NCBI GenBank assembly: GCA_041391365.1 | Contig: JAWKOC010000005.1 | Span: 11,835 to 75,834 of the forward strand | DNA from: JAGRAX01 sp041391365 | GTDB taxonomy: Bacteria > Bdellovibrionota_G > JALEGL01 > JAGRMV01 | Length of the DNA: 64,000 nucleotides | Direction of reading: 5' to 3' | The notes under the pieces: generated by a model | What the model saw: the letters and a program-made list of their open reading frames with translations, nothing else | What the model was told of the DNA's origin: nothing | The model's database searches: none | Shown: positions 35,103-45,233 of the stretch, in pieces | How the letters are laid out: each line of letters begins with the position of its first letter | Numbering within the stretch: position 1 is the stretch's first letter | Made by a program: the position numbers and the translations under genes

Positions 35103-37628
35103 GTGGCGGAAAAAAGTTTAGTTATCGTAGAATCACCCACCAAAGCAAAAACCATCAAAAAATTCCTTCCTCCGAATTTTACGGTAATGGCCAGCATGGG
35201 TCATGTTCGAGACCTTCCTCAGTCGGCATCGGACATCCCTCCCAAATACAAAACAGAACCTTGGTCTCGTTTAGGGGTGGATGTTGAAAACGACTTTTCT
35301 CCTCTGTATACCGTTCCCAAAGGCAAATCCAAAATCATCACGTCCATCCGCCAAGAAATGAAAAAGGCCGACATTCTCTATCTCGCAACAGATGAGGATC
35401 GCGAGGGAGAAAGCATTTCGTGGCATTTGTTGGAACTGCTGAAACCAAAAATTCCTGTCAAACGAATGGTGTTTCACGAAATTACAAAATCAGCGATCAA
35501 GGCTGCGTTGGACAACTGCAGAGACATCGATCAAAATTTGGTATCGTCCCAAGAAACCCGTCGAATTCTGGATCGTTTGGTGGGCTACTCATTGTCACCT
35601 GTGATCTGGAAAAAAATTGCCTATGGATTGTCTGCGGGGCGAGTGCAGTCGGTCGGTCTTCGTCTGCTTGTAGAACGGGAAAGAGAACGAATTGCGTTCA
35701 AAAAATCCGACTACTGGGATCTGAAAGCTCAATTGGAAAAGTCCAAACAAGCTTTTGAAGCAAAATTGGTCCAAGTCGATGGAAAACGAGTTGCCAGCGG
35801 AAAAGATTTTGATCCTTTGACCGGAAAACTGATCAAGCCTGACGAATCGATTCAACTCAAAGAAGATGCCGCAAAAAAACTCCTCGAAAAAATCAAAAGC
35901 TCAATCTGGAAAGTTCAGTCGGTAGAAAGCAAGGAATTTAGCTCCAACCCCTATCCTCCTTTTATCACCTCCACGCTGCAACAGGAAGCCAACCGAAAGC
36001 TGCGCATGACCGCTCGACAAACCATGAGAACAGCGCAGGCTCTCTACGAACAAGGTTTGATCACTTATATGAGAACAGACTCTCCTGCCCTTTCCGCTCA
36101 AGCCATCGAGGGAGCAAGAAATTGCGTCGAACGTTTGTACGGCAAGGAATACTTATCGGACAAAGCACGGCAGTTCTCCGGAGGCAAGGGAGCACAGGAA
36201 GCGCACGAAGCCATTCGACCTGCAGGAGAAGTGTTCAAGCAACCCAAGGACACCGACCTCGTGGGAGAGCAATTCAAATTGTATGATTTGATTTGGAAAC
36301 GCACTGTGGCTTGTCAAATGGCGCCGGCCAAAAAACTATCCATGAACATCAAAATTGAATCAGAAAACACGCTGTTCTCCACAAGCGGAATGAAAATTCT
36401 CTTTGCAGGATATCTCAGAGCCTATGTGGAAGGCACCGACTCTCCCGAAGAAGCTTTGGAGGATCAAGAAGTGCTGTTGCCAGAAATGAAAGAAGGAGAC
36501 CTTCTACGTTTGTTGGATTTGGAAGCTCTGTTTCACGAAACCAAACCCATCGCAAGATACACCGAGGCATCTCTGATTCAGCGTTTGGAAAAATCTGGCA
36601 TTGGTCGACCTTCTACCTATGCAAGCATCATCAGTACAATCTTGGATCGAAACTATGCCAAAAAATTTGGCAATGCTCTGGCACCAACCTACACCGGTTT
36701 TGCAGTGACACAGCTTTTGGAAAAACATTTTGAAGATTATGTGGATTACGGCTTTACTTCCATGATGGAAGAAACGCTGGATGAAATCGCCGAAGGCAAA
36801 AAATCCTCGATTCCTTATTTGAAAGAATTTTATTTTGGCAAAACAGGTCTTCAAACCCAGATCGAGAAAAAAGAAGACAAAATCGATCCCAACGATGCAA
36901 GATCCATCGACATTCCTGCGGCAGAAGGTGTGGAATTGAAAATTGGTCGCTTTGGTCCCTATCTCATCAAGAAAAAAGACAAAGGCGAGGAAGACGTACG
37001 TGCATCCATTCCCATGGAGATTGCACCTTCCGATTTGACGGCAGAAAAAATTGAAGAGATTGTCGCTGTTTCAGAAAAAGGTCCGCAGCCCATTGGAAAA
37101 CACCCGGATACACAGGAAAACATTTACGTATTGTTGGGCCGTTTCGGTCCCTATGTTCAACAGGGTGAGCTGACCGAAGACAATCCAAAACCTCGACGAG
37201 CCAGCATTCCCAAAGAGATCAACAGCCAAGAGGTCACATTGGATCAAGCGGTTCAGCTACTTGTGCTGCCGCGAAATTTGGGAAATCACCCCGAAACCGG
37301 AAAAGAAATTTTGGCCAATCGTGGTCGCTTTGGTCCCTACATCGTTCACGACGGAGATTTTCGATCGCTGAAAAAAGAAGACGATGTGTTCACGGTGGAA
37401 TTGTCCAGAGCTCTCGAACTGCTTGCCGAAGAAAAAAAATCTCGACGAGGCTCGAAAAAACTCAAAGACCTTGGGGATCACCCCAAATCCGGAAAGAAAA
37501 TCGCTCTGATGGAAGGCAAATACGGTCCCTATGTAAAAATGGGTACCAAAAACTTTGGAATCCCCAAAGAAACCGATATCGAAAAATTTTCCCTGGAACA
37601 AGCGGTGGAAATCATCGACAAAAAATAG
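35103..37628 (+). CDS. topA: DNA topoisomerase I without zinc ribbons
   Basis: Relaxes negative supercoils by single-strand passage, 841 aa, GTG start with GGAGG 8 bases upstream. TOPRIM domain (VESPTKAKTIKKFL; acidic DEDREGE), active-site Tyr in LITYMRTDSPAL, and SGIGRPSTYASII. The C-terminal third has four GRFGPY/GKYGPY repeats (about residues 610, 675, 735 and 800) in place of the CxxC zinc ribbons of E. coli TopA. No CxxC pair occurs anywhere. This Chlamydia/Helicobacter-like tail fits the zinc-free ribosomal proteins nearby. Confidence 0.97.
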   Translation: MAEKSLVIVESPTKAKTIKKFLPPNFTVMASMGHVRDLPQSASDIPPKYKTEPWSRLGVDVENDFSPLYTVPKGKSKIITSIRQEMKKADILYLATDEDREGESISWHLLELLKPKIPVKRMVFHEITKSAIKAALDNCRDIDQNLVSSQETRRILDRLVGYSLSPVIWKKIAYGLSAGRVQSVGLRLLVERERERIAFKKSDYWDLKAQLEKSKQAFEAKLVQVDGKRVASGKDFDPLTGKLIKPDESIQLKEDAAKKLLEKIKSSIWKVQSVESKEFSSNPYPPFITSTLQQEANRKLRMTARQTMRTAQALYEQGLITYMRTDSPALSAQAIEGARNCVERLYGKEYLSDKARQFSGGKGAQEAHEAIRPAGEVFKQPKDTDLVGEQFKLYDLIWKRTVACQMAPAKKLSMNIKIESENTLFSTSGMKILFAGYLRAYVEGTDSPEEALEDQEVLLPEMKEGDLLRLLDLEALFHETKPIARYTEASLIQRLEKSGIGRPSTYASIISTILDRNYAKKFGNALAPTYTGFAVTQLLEKHFEDYVDYGFTSMMEETLDEIAEGKKSSIPYLKEFYFGKTGLQTQIEKKEDKIDPNDARSIDIPAAEGVELKIGRFGPYLIKKKDKGEEDVRASIPMEIAPSDLTAEKIEEIVAVSEKGPQPIGKHPDTQENIYVLLGRFGPYVQQGELTEDNPKPRRASIPKEINSQEVTLDQAVQLLVLPRNLGNHPETGKEILANRGRFGPYIVHDGDFRSLKKEDDVFTVELSRALELLAEEKKSRRGSKKLKDLGDHPKSGKKIALMEGKYGPYVKMGTKNFGIPKETDIEKFSLEQAVEIIDKK

Positions 37629-37690
37629 GCCTTGAAAACTTCTCTCGAAGCTTTTCGACAGAGACCTGAGGTTGTACAAGATATTCTTGG

Positions 37691-37718
37691 TTGACAGACC
37701 ATTTGTGTGGCATACACT
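37691..37718 (+). promoter_or_regulatory. sodB promoter
   Basis: -35 TTGACA (37691-37696), 16-base spacer, -10 TACACT (37713-37718), then AAGGA before the sodB ATG at 37754. No Fur/PerR-type palindrome overlaps it, unlike dps. Confidence 0.65.
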
Positions 37719-37753
37719 GCGGCAGTATTTACAAAATAGAAAGGACAACCACC

Positions 37754-38355
37754 ATGTCAACAATATATCAGCTTCCTAAACTGCCTTGGGCAGACAACGC
37801 GTTGGATCCCATATTTCATCCAACACCATTGGTTTTCACTATGGAAAACATCACCAAGGTTATGTCACCAAATACAATGCCGCGATTGAAGGCACCGAAT
37901 ATGCTGACCAACCTTTGGAAACGGTCATCAAAAATACGGTCGGAAAAGCAGACAAAGCAGGCATCTACAACAACGCGGCCCAAATTTGGAATCATACCTT
38001 TTATTGGAACAGCATAAGACCCAATGCAGGTGGAGCCCCCACGGGAAAAATCAAAGATTTGATTCAATCCAGTTTTGGAAGCTATGATGAATTCAAAACC
38101 CAGTTTACGACCAAGGCCGGTGCACTGTTTGGAAGCGGATGGACCTGGTTGGTCAAAGAAGGCAACACGCTGAAAATCACGCAGACAAGCAATGCAGACA
38201 CTCCCTTGACCCAAGCCAATCAAACAGCTCTGATCACCATCGAGGTGGGGGAGCACGCTTACTACCTCGACTATCAGAATCGCAGACCTGACTACATCAA
38301 CACCTTTATGGACAAATTGGTCAACTGGGATTTCGCCGAGCAAAATCTAGGCTAG
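37754..38355 (+). pseudogene. sodB: Fe/Mn superoxide dismutase, single frameshift near the start
   Basis: Cytoplasmic Fe-type superoxide dismutase. MSTIYQLPKLPWADNALDP reads in frame from ATG 37754 (AAGGA upstream). After about 37816 the protein continues one frame over with ISSNTIGFHYGKHHQGY and metal ligands in AAQIWNHTFYW and the late aspartate region. The break is at a run of three C (GATCCCATATT); a fourth C gives DPHISS and a standard 200-aa SodB. Own promoter and strong terminator remain. Either one base missed in the sequence or genuine loss, with sodN as possible functional replacement. Confidence 0.93.
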
Positions 38356-38380
38356 GCGATTTGCAAACATGCATTTTCTC

Positions 38381-38416
38381 AGGCAAGGGTCGTTCGCGGC
38401 CCTTGCCTTTTTTTTT
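38381..38416 (+). terminator. Rho-independent terminator after sodB
   Basis: 9-bp stem AGGCAAGGG / CCCTTGCCT (38381-38389 and 38400-38408) with a 10-base loop and nine T. It separates sodB from htpX. Confidence 0.93.
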
Positions 38417-38436
38417 CCCGTGCCTACCTTGGGAAG

Positions 38437-39291
38437 ATGAAAAACTCTCTCAAAACCACGTTCCTTATGGCCTTGATGACGATCCTTTTTGTGTATATGG
38501 GTCGTTGGATTGGGGGGCAACAAGGAATGTACATCGCCTTTGCCCTCGCCGCAGGCATGAATTTTTTTGCGTATTGGTTTTCCGATCGATGGGTCCTTGC
38601 AAAATATCGTGCTCACCAAGTCTCCGAAGCTCAAGCCCCATCCCTCCACCGAATCGTGCGCACCTTGTCTCACAAAGCGGGACTTCCCATGCCTAAGGTT
38701 TTTGTGTTGCCCAATGCAACCCCCAATGCATTTGCAACGGGAAGAAACCCCCAACATGCCGCCGTGGCGGTCACCACAGGAATCCTTGAATTGTTGGATG
38801 ACGAGGAACTTTCAGGTGTCATCGGTCACGAGTTGGGTCACATCCAACACCGAGACATTTTGATTGGATCGGTTGCAGCTACCTTTGCAGGTGCAATTGG
38901 AATGCTTGCCAGCATGGCTCGCTTTGCGGCCATCTTTGGTGGTGGAACCTCTTCCAGCCATGATCATCGAAGATCCAATCCCGTTGCTCTGCTAGTGACC
39001 GCTGTGGTTGCGCCCCTTGGGGCCACGCTGATTCAAATGGCCATTTCCAGATCCAGAGAATTCGAAGCCGATCGTGCAGGAGCCGCCCTGAGTGGAAACC
39101 CTTTGCATTTGGCACGCGCTTTAAAAAAACTGGAAATGGGATCGTCTCACATTCCCATGGATGCAAGTCCATCCACAGCACACATGTTTATTGTAAATCC
39201 ATTGCGCATGGATCGATGGTCCTCTTTGTTTCGAACTCATCCCTCGACGGAGGAGCGCATCGAGCGCCTCACGCAGATGGCCTATCGGTAA
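38437..39291 (+). CDS. htpX: HtpX-type membrane zinc metalloprotease
   Basis: Inner-membrane M48B protease for misfolded membrane proteins, 284 aa. Two N-terminal membrane helices (about 8-50), zinc motif IGHELGHIQHRD (about 130-140), two more helices and the third ligand Glu in SREFEADRAGAALSG. Four-helix layout and length match HtpX. No clear Shine-Dalgarno; it follows the sodB terminator by about 20 bases. Confidence 0.95.
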   Translation: MKNSLKTTFLMALMTILFVYMGRWIGGQQGMYIAFALAAGMNFFAYWFSDRWVLAKYRAHQVSEAQAPSLHRIVRTLSHKAGLPMPKVFVLPNATPNAFATGRNPQHAAVAVTTGILELLDDEELSGVIGHELGHIQHRDILIGSVAATFAGAIGMLASMARFAAIFGGGTSSSHDHRRSNPVALLVTAVVAPLGATLIQMAISRSREFEADRAGAALSGNPLHLARALKKLEMGSSHIPMDASPSTAHMFIVNPLRMDRWSSLFRTHPSTEERIERLTQMAYR

Positions 39292-39301
39292 ATGCCCATC
39301 T

Positions 39302-40393
39302 CTACAATGCAGATTTGAGCTGAAGGTAGGCAAAGATCGGCAAATGATCGGATACACCTTCCCCTTTTGTGGGATCAAATCGATTGGGTCTTCCTTGTGA
39401 GTCCACTTGCCCCACCGCTTGATCGATCACGCGAACAGAATCCACATTCAGTTCCCATCCCTGACGGTCAAACCAGGCTTGGGAAAACAACATCATGTCC
39501 AAATAGGACCAATTTTTTTTGGGTGGATAATAATTGGTTCCTTCATGATTGAGAGTTTTGATTTTGTGGGAAGCTTTCCATTCCTCACCTAGCACGGACA
39601 AAGGATTGTACTTTTCATCCTCATCGCTTGTGATGTTGAAGTCACCTGCTGCAATCACAAGATGGTTTTTGGCATGCTGGTTGCGCAACATGGCCAGTCT
39701 CTCTAGAGCTTGCAATCGATAGGTTCGATCATGATAGGGAGCTGGAAAATGCACTCCATATACGGTCAAGGTTTGCTGGTTTCCAAGATCAAAATTTGCT
39801 TCCAAAATACCTCTTGTATCCATGCGATCTGAACTCTTCATGTTTTCAAAAGGTATCTCATGCAAGATTGCCGGTTTTTTCAACGGCAGTCGACTCAACA
39901 TGGCCACATCAATTCCACGAATGTCATTTCCCTCGATCAACACAAATTCCTGATAGTTAGCCTCAGGCATGATCTTGGCCAATCGTCTCAACACAATTTC
40001 GTTTTCAACTTCTTGCAACACCAACACATCTGGACCTCGTCCCTGATTCACGCTCAAAATCACCGAACGAAGGTTCTCCAATTTTTGTTGGAGCTGTTTT
40101 TCGGACCAATCCAAATCCAAACATTCATCCCTCCACTTTTTCACCTTGATCAGCAGGCAAGTCTGTTTGTGCTCCTTTGTCTTTTTTTCTTCCAAAGGTA
40201 AAAATGTGTAGTCGGTCTTTCCCCGATCATGCGTGGTATCAAACAAATTTTCGACATTGTAGGTCATGACAGAGACAGTGTTCAAATGGAGCTTGGATTT
40301 GGCCATTCCCAGAAGTCCAAACCCAACGCCAATTCCTCCCATCAGCAAAGCGACCAGGGTTTTGCTTGTTTTTGAGATGCGAACATTCAACAT
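39302..40393 (-). CDS. Membrane-anchored endonuclease/exonuclease/phosphatase (EEP) family protein
   Basis: 363 aa from ATG 40393 (GGAG upstream; upstream in-frame codons are not conserved). An N-terminal membrane anchor (TLVALLMGGIGVGFGLLGM) places it in the periplasm or on the membrane. EEP catalytic motifs: MTYNVENLF with Asn, DVLVLQEVEN with the Glu ligand, VYGVHFPA, AAGDFNITSDEDE, and the terminal GVSDHLPIFAYL with Asp-His. Family members cleave DNA, RNA or phosphoesters; the target here is open. Confidence 0.88.
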   Translation of the reverse strand: MLNVRISKTSKTLVALLMGGIGVGFGLLGMAKSKLHLNTVSVMTYNVENLFDTTHDRGKTDYTFLPLEEKKTKEHKQTCLLIKVKKWRDECLDLDWSEKQLQQKLENLRSVILSVNQGRGPDVLVLQEVENEIVLRRLAKIMPEANYQEFVLIEGNDIRGIDVAMLSRLPLKKPAILHEIPFENMKSSDRMDTRGILEANFDLGNQQTLTVYGVHFPAPYHDRTYRLQALERLAMLRNQHAKNHLVIAAGDFNITSDEDEKYNPLSVLGEEWKASHKIKTLNHEGTNYYPPKKNWSYLDMMLFSQAWFDRQGWELNVDSVRVIDQAVGQVDSQGRPNRFDPTKGEGVSDHLPIFAYLQLKSAL

Positions 40394-40583
40394 GACTCCG
40401 TTGTAAAACAGATCCACACAAACGAAAAGGTTTTTGAAGCTTCCTGGACATGTCGACCCAGAGCTCAAACCAGACGAAAAACAGTGCAATGTTCAAAACT
40501 TGAATTTTTCGACGATGCCCCCAAAACCTGCTATACGAACAACGTTACACGACACATTAACGATCTTACAAAGGAACGAGATT

Positions 40584-43118
40584 ATGATCATATTGATTTT
40601 GTTGGGTTTGCTTCTGATGACCTTGGGAACGTACTACCGTTCATTTTTTGTCGCGTGGGTAAGCACTTTCGTCTACATCACCGTTTGCACTTTGATCTGG
40701 GGCGACATAGGGTCGGCTCTGTTTTTGACCTTTGCCATCGTTTCGATTGCGGCCACATCCCTACTGTATTTCAAATCGATTCGAAAACCCGTTCTTTCAA
40801 AAATCATCATGAAAATCATGGCAAAAATGTTGCCCACCATTGGCGAAACTGAACGCGTTGCATTGGATGCAGGCACCGTATGGCTCGACAAAGAATTGTT
40901 CTCTGGAAACCCCGACTGGGAAAAACTTTTGTGGTTCAAAATCCAGGAGCTCAGCGACGAAGAACAAGCTTTTCTCGATGGACCGGTTGAAGAGCTTTGC
41001 AAGATGATGAACGATTGGGAAGTCACACAACAGTGGGATCTTTCTCCCGAAATCTGGGAATTCATCAAGAAGAACAAATTCTTTGGTATGATCATCCCAA
41101 AAGAATTTGGAGGATTGGGATTTTCCGCACAGGCTCACTCCTGCGTAGTGATGAAAATCGGAACTCGCTGCAATGCTGGAGCCGTGACCGTGATGGTCCC
41201 CAACTCCTTGGGTCCTGCAGAGCTTCTTTTGCACTACGGAACCAAGGAACAAAAAGACTACTATTTGCCTCGTCTTGCCATCGGACAAGAAATTCCATGC
41301 TTTGGATTGACCGAACCCGAGGCAGGCAGTGACGCAGCCAACGCAAAAAGCGTGGGAGTCATTTGCAAAGGACAATTTGAAGGCAAAGAAGTTCTTGGAA
41401 TGAATCTAAATTGGGAAAAACGGTGGATTACACTTGGACCCATCTCCACACTCATTGGATTGGCCTTCCAACTGACAGACCCTGATCATTTGTTGGGAGA
41501 CAAGACCGATTTGGGAATCACCTGTGCATTGATTCCCTCCAACTTGCCTGGGATCACCATTGGCGATCGACACAATCCCCTGGGAGTGGGTTTCCAAAAC
41601 GGACCCAACTGGGGAAAAGATGTTTTCGTTCCATTGGATTTCATCATCGGTGGACCGAAAATGGCCGGTCAAGGATGGAGAATGCTCATGGAATCTTTGG
41701 CTGCAGGAAGATCCATCTCCCTGCCCGCTATGTCCACCGCGAACTCAAAACTCAGCGCGCGTGTGAGCAGTGCCCACGGATTGATTCGCGAGCAATTTGG
41801 AATGCCCATCGGAAAATTCGAAGGCGTGGAAGAAAAAATGGCCGAAATTGCCGGCCTTACCTATATGATTGATGGAGCTCGAAAACTCACGGCCGGAGCC
41901 GTAGACGCAGGGGAAAAACCTTCTGTCATCTCCGCCATCATGAAAGCGTACTCTACCGAAATTGGACGAAAAATTGTCACCAACGCCATGGACATCCGTG
42001 CAGGTGCGGGAATCACGCTTGGCCCCAAAAACGTGTTGGGCCCTGTCTATACTTCGATTCCCATCAGCATCACGGTGGAAGGTGCCAACATTTTGACACG
42101 TACGTTGATCATCTACGGACAAGGTGCCATTCGATGTCATCCAAACATTCAAAATGAAATTCAAGCCATCGAAAAAAATGACTTGGATCTTTTCGACCGA
42201 TCCTTCTTTGGGCACGTTAATTTTGTCATCGAAAACAAAGTGCGTGCGCTCTTGTTGGCACTCACCAAAGGAAAATTGGCCAAAACCGGCATTGTCAAAA
42301 AACCCTACACGGAGGCTTTGCAACATGTCAGTCGACTGAGTGCGGGGTTTGCATTTTTGTCGGATGTCGCCATGGGTGTTCTTGGTGGCAGTCTGAAACG
42401 AAAAGAAAAAATCAGTGGTCGTTTTGCAGATGCATTGGGATGGATGTACTTGGCCAGTGCTTGCGTAAAACGATTTGTGGACGAGGGAGAAAAGAAAGAT
42501 CACATTCCTTTTCTTCAGTGGTCCACGCAATATGCGATTTATCATGCGGAGCAAGCTCTTTTGGGCATTGTACAAAACTTCCCCAACCGCTTCATAGGAT
42601 GGTCTGTGAAAAAAGTCATTTTCCCCTTGGGGGCTCGATACTCTATGCCTTCCGATCATCTGGGCGGTAAAATTGCTCGCATGATGGTCGAAGACGTTGA
42701 GATCCGCAATGCGCTTACGTCACTGACTTTCATTCCAACCCATGAACAAGATGGCTTGGCCATGCTGGAAAAAACCTATGCCATGATTCATCAAGCAACT
42801 CCGATTGAGACCAAGATCAAACAAGCACTCAAAGCGGGCACTTTGAAAAAAGACAAACGTGTTTCCCTACACAAGCTTGCCTTTGATCAAGGAATGATCT
42901 CCAAAGAAGAGTATGACTTTTTGTCAGATGTGGCCAAAGCCAAACGCGATGCAATTGAAGTAGATCATTTTCCACAAGGAACATTTTCTCACAAGAAACA
43001 AACCATAACATCTGCAGGTTCGACAAGTGGTACGCCAACAAAAAAACCTGTGGCCAAAAAAACGGCACCCAAAAAGACACCCAAGACGACTGAAAAAGAA
43101 CCCACGGCCAACGCGTAG
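40584..43118 (+). CDS. fadE: FadE-type acyl-CoA dehydrogenase
   Basis: First step of fatty acid beta-oxidation with FAD. 845 aa from ATG 40584 (AAAGGA upstream). N-terminal membrane helices (about 1-70) typical of FadE, then the acyl-CoA dehydrogenase core: GMIIPKEFGGLGFSAQAHS, CFGLTEPEAGSDAANAKS, GLAFQLTDPDHLLG, GPNWGKDVFVPLDFIIGG, and a DUF1974-type C-terminal region. It ends with a Lys/Pro/Thr-rich low-complexity tail (about 820-845) not expected in FadE. Frame intact over 2.5 kb. Confidence 0.93.
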   Translation: MIILILLGLLLMTLGTYYRSFFVAWVSTFVYITVCTLIWGDIGSALFLTFAIVSIAATSLLYFKSIRKPVLSKIIMKIMAKMLPTIGETERVALDAGTVWLDKELFSGNPDWEKLLWFKIQELSDEEQAFLDGPVEELCKMMNDWEVTQQWDLSPEIWEFIKKNKFFGMIIPKEFGGLGFSAQAHSCVVMKIGTRCNAGAVTVMVPNSLGPAELLLHYGTKEQKDYYLPRLAIGQEIPCFGLTEPEAGSDAANAKSVGVICKGQFEGKEVLGMNLNWEKRWITLGPISTLIGLAFQLTDPDHLLGDKTDLGITCALIPSNLPGITIGDRHNPLGVGFQNGPNWGKDVFVPLDFIIGGPKMAGQGWRMLMESLAAGRSISLPAMSTANSKLSARVSSAHGLIREQFGMPIGKFEGVEEKMAEIAGLTYMIDGARKLTAGAVDAGEKPSVISAIMKAYSTEIGRKIVTNAMDIRAGAGITLGPKNVLGPVYTSIPISITVEGANILTRTLIIYGQGAIRCHPNIQNEIQAIEKNDLDLFDRSFFGHVNFVIENKVRALLLALTKGKLAKTGIVKKPYTEALQHVSRLSAGFAFLSDVAMGVLGGSLKRKEKISGRFADALGWMYLASACVKRFVDEGEKKDHIPFLQWSTQYAIYHAEQALLGIVQNFPNRFIGWSVKKVIFPLGARYSMPSDHLGGKIARMMVEDVEIRNALTSLTFIPTHEQDGLAMLEKTYAMIHQATPIETKIKQALKAGTLKKDKRVSLHKLAFDQGMISKEEYDFLSDVAKAKRDAIEVDHFPQGTFSHKKQTITSAGSTSGTPTKKPVAKKTAPKKTPKTTEKEPTANA

Positions 43119-43121
43119 TCG

Positions 43122-44603
43122 TTATCCCTGCTTGTACAGCTTCAGGGCTTTTTCTCGCTGCGAGCTATGATCCACAATTTGTGGAATGTAGTTCGCAGCC
43201 ATGCTTTGGGGATCATGTAGTTTGTCTGAAGAGATCTTAGACAACTCCGGAACAAATGTTTTGATGTACGTTCCATCTGGATCAAATTTCTTGCTTTGGC
43301 TCCATGGGTTGAAAATACGAAAATAAGGTTGGGGATCGCAACCCGTTGAAGCAGCCCACTGCCACCCTCCATTGTTGGGGGCTAGATCACCATCCAAAAG
43401 CTGCTCCATAAAATATTTTTCTCCCCAACGCCAATCGATCAGCAAGTCTTTGGTCAAAAACGAAGCAACGATCATACGAACACGATTGTGCATCCAACCT
43501 GTGGTTTTCAACTCTCTCATTCCCGCATCGACAATTGGAAAACCGGTCTTGCCCTCTTTCCATGCTGAAAACTTTTTTTCATCGTTCTCCCAACGGAGTC
43601 CCCTGTACTTTTCCAAAAAAGACTCATGTTCCACATGAGGATGACGATACAAAATATGATAATAAAATTCTCTCCATATGAGTTCACTCAAAAACATGGC
43701 CCGCCCTGATTCATTTTTTTTCTTGTAGGCACGAAGTTCATAGAACGCGACAATCAATGCCAGCGTAAGAGAACCATTTTTCAAATACATGGAAAACATA
43801 GAAGTTCCCGGATGCGAGGGGATGTCTCTTTCATCTGCATAATCATCAATATGTTTAGAAAAATGCTCCAAACGCTCAAGAACGGCTTGACTGCCGGTGG
43901 CAGGAATTTCAACTGTTACCTTTTTCTTGTTGCAGGCGATATACTCTTCCAACAGATCCTCGCGAAAATTTGTCGCAGGTAAAACATCGTTCCACTTCAT
44001 GGCAAAAAGAGATGTGGTTTTTTTCTTTTCCACCGATCGCAAATAGTCGACTCCTCGCTTGGCTTGTTGAATCCGAGTTTGAATCTCAGGAGTTTGAAAC
44101 AAATCAATCCATCGTTTGGCAAACGGAGAATAAACCTGATACCCTTGATCGGTCCCTGGTTTGCATAATTCATGTGGTTCGATCAACACATGATCTCGAT
44201 GTGAAAAAAAGGAAACACCCCTCGACTCAAGAAAATCCTTCATACCTTCGTCACGTTTTCTCGCAAAAGGCTCGTAATCGGTGCACCACCCCACACACTC
44301 TGGTAGGTGATTTTCTTGTTGTAGAATCTGATCAAAAAGCTTCTCAAATGCATGGGCAGGACCAATGTCCATCACCAACAAATCGCCCCCCGCTTCTCGA
44401 AGCTCAGATCGAAGGTGTTTCAAGGAATCCAAAAAGAAGGCAAAGCGATTCACACTGAAATCATCTCGACTAAGAAATGAGTGATCAAAACAAAAAAGCC
44501 CCAGGACACGACCTTCGTAGGTTTTCCACAAATGAGACAACACAGGATTTCCGGCGACTCGAAGATCTCTTCGAAACCAATGAATGGCATAGGGTTTGGA
44601 CAT
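43122..44603 (-). CDS. phrB: Deoxyribodipyrimidine photolyase (class I CPD)
   Basis: Repairs UV pyrimidine dimers with blue light. 493 aa from ATG 44603 (MSKPYAIHWFRRDLRV). N-terminal alpha/beta antenna domain, then the FAD domain with SMYLKNGSLT, SELIWREFYYHILY, GFPIVDAGMRELKTTGWMHNR, WRWGEKYFMEQLLDGDLAPN and GWQWAASTGCDPQPYFRIFNP. All conserved Trp and FAD-contact positions I can check are present. No clear Shine-Dalgarno. Suggests exposure to light. Convergent with fadE (3-base gap). Confidence 0.95.
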   Translation of the reverse strand: MSKPYAIHWFRRDLRVAGNPVLSHLWKTYEGRVLGLFCFDHSFLSRDDFSVNRFAFFLDSLKHLRSELREAGGDLLVMDIGPAHAFEKLFDQILQQENHLPECVGWCTDYEPFARKRDEGMKDFLESRGVSFFSHRDHVLIEPHELCKPGTDQGYQVYSPFAKRWIDLFQTPEIQTRIQQAKRGVDYLRSVEKKKTTSLFAMKWNDVLPATNFREDLLEEYIACNKKKVTVEIPATGSQAVLERLEHFSKHIDDYADERDIPSHPGTSMFSMYLKNGSLTLALIVAFYELRAYKKKNESGRAMFLSELIWREFYYHILYRHPHVEHESFLEKYRGLRWENDEKKFSAWKEGKTGFPIVDAGMRELKTTGWMHNRVRMIVASFLTKDLLIDWRWGEKYFMEQLLDGDLAPNNGGWQWAASTGCDPQPYFRIFNPWSQSKKFDPDGTYIKTFVPELSKISSDKLHDPQSMAANYIPQIVDHSSQREKALKLYKQG

Positions 44604-44730
44604 GGGTTGCAATATAACGTATCTCCATCGGTAGGTGGACTTTTTCCAGGATTTGCCGAGAAAGTTGTTGTACACATTGCGTTATTTTCGATTCAGGAAA
44701 GGTTCAGGACGAATGGGATATAACCGTAGC

Positions 44731-45183
44731 ATGAACAGAAAACTTCATTCCGTAGTATTATTGGCCGTCGCCAGCTTGTTTTTGCAAAGGTGTGGTGATT
44801 TTCTCTATGAAGACGATGGTTTAGGTATTTTTTATTCCACGACTTCAGGGTACTCCTACCAACCCAGTGGTTATATTGAAAAATTTGTATTTGAGATCAG
44901 TTATCCTACTTATTCAGGTGTTGAGATCGAATCGTACGGAGACAACATCATCGACTTTTGCTACGTGAACTCATCTCAATCCTATGGTTACGTCCAGGTT
45001 TTGATTGAGTGTCCCTACCCTTATTTGGGAAGATATTCGATCGAGTTGAGAAATTCGTCTTATGATTTTTGGCAGATTCCTGTGACCACAAGAATCTTTG
45101 ATTTTCACTACAGCGAATACCAATACGAGGAATATGAAGTTCTACCTTGGGATCATCTGAGCCTGGATTTTTATTATGATTGA
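44731..45183 (+). CDS. Tyr-rich exported protein of unknown function
   Basis: About 150 aa from ATG 44731. A hydrophobic N-terminal signal (VVLLAVASLFLQRCG) carries a Cys but the lipobox is imperfect (Arg at -1). The mature part is strikingly rich in Tyr and Ser (YSYQPSGYIE, SSQSYGYVQV, YSEYQYEEYEV) and predicted beta. Orphan gene between phrB and the Fur-type regulator. No family recognised. Confidence 0.62.
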   Translation: MNRKLHSVVLLAVASLFLQRCGDFLYEDDGLGIFYSTTSGYSYQPSGYIEKFVFEISYPTYSGVEIESYGDNIIDFCYVNSSQSYGYVQVLIECPYPYLGRYSIELRNSSYDFWQIPVTTRIFDFHYSEYQYEEYEVLPWDHLSLDFYYD

Positions 45184-45233
45184 GTGCAACTTTTCTCAAG
45201 ATGGATGATGTTAGAATCACCCAAGTCACCAGA

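Noticed and set aside
41745..42659. Long minus-strand open frame opposite fadE
   Set aside because: Antisense to a well-supported acyl-CoA dehydrogenase; composition is explained by the fadE codons.
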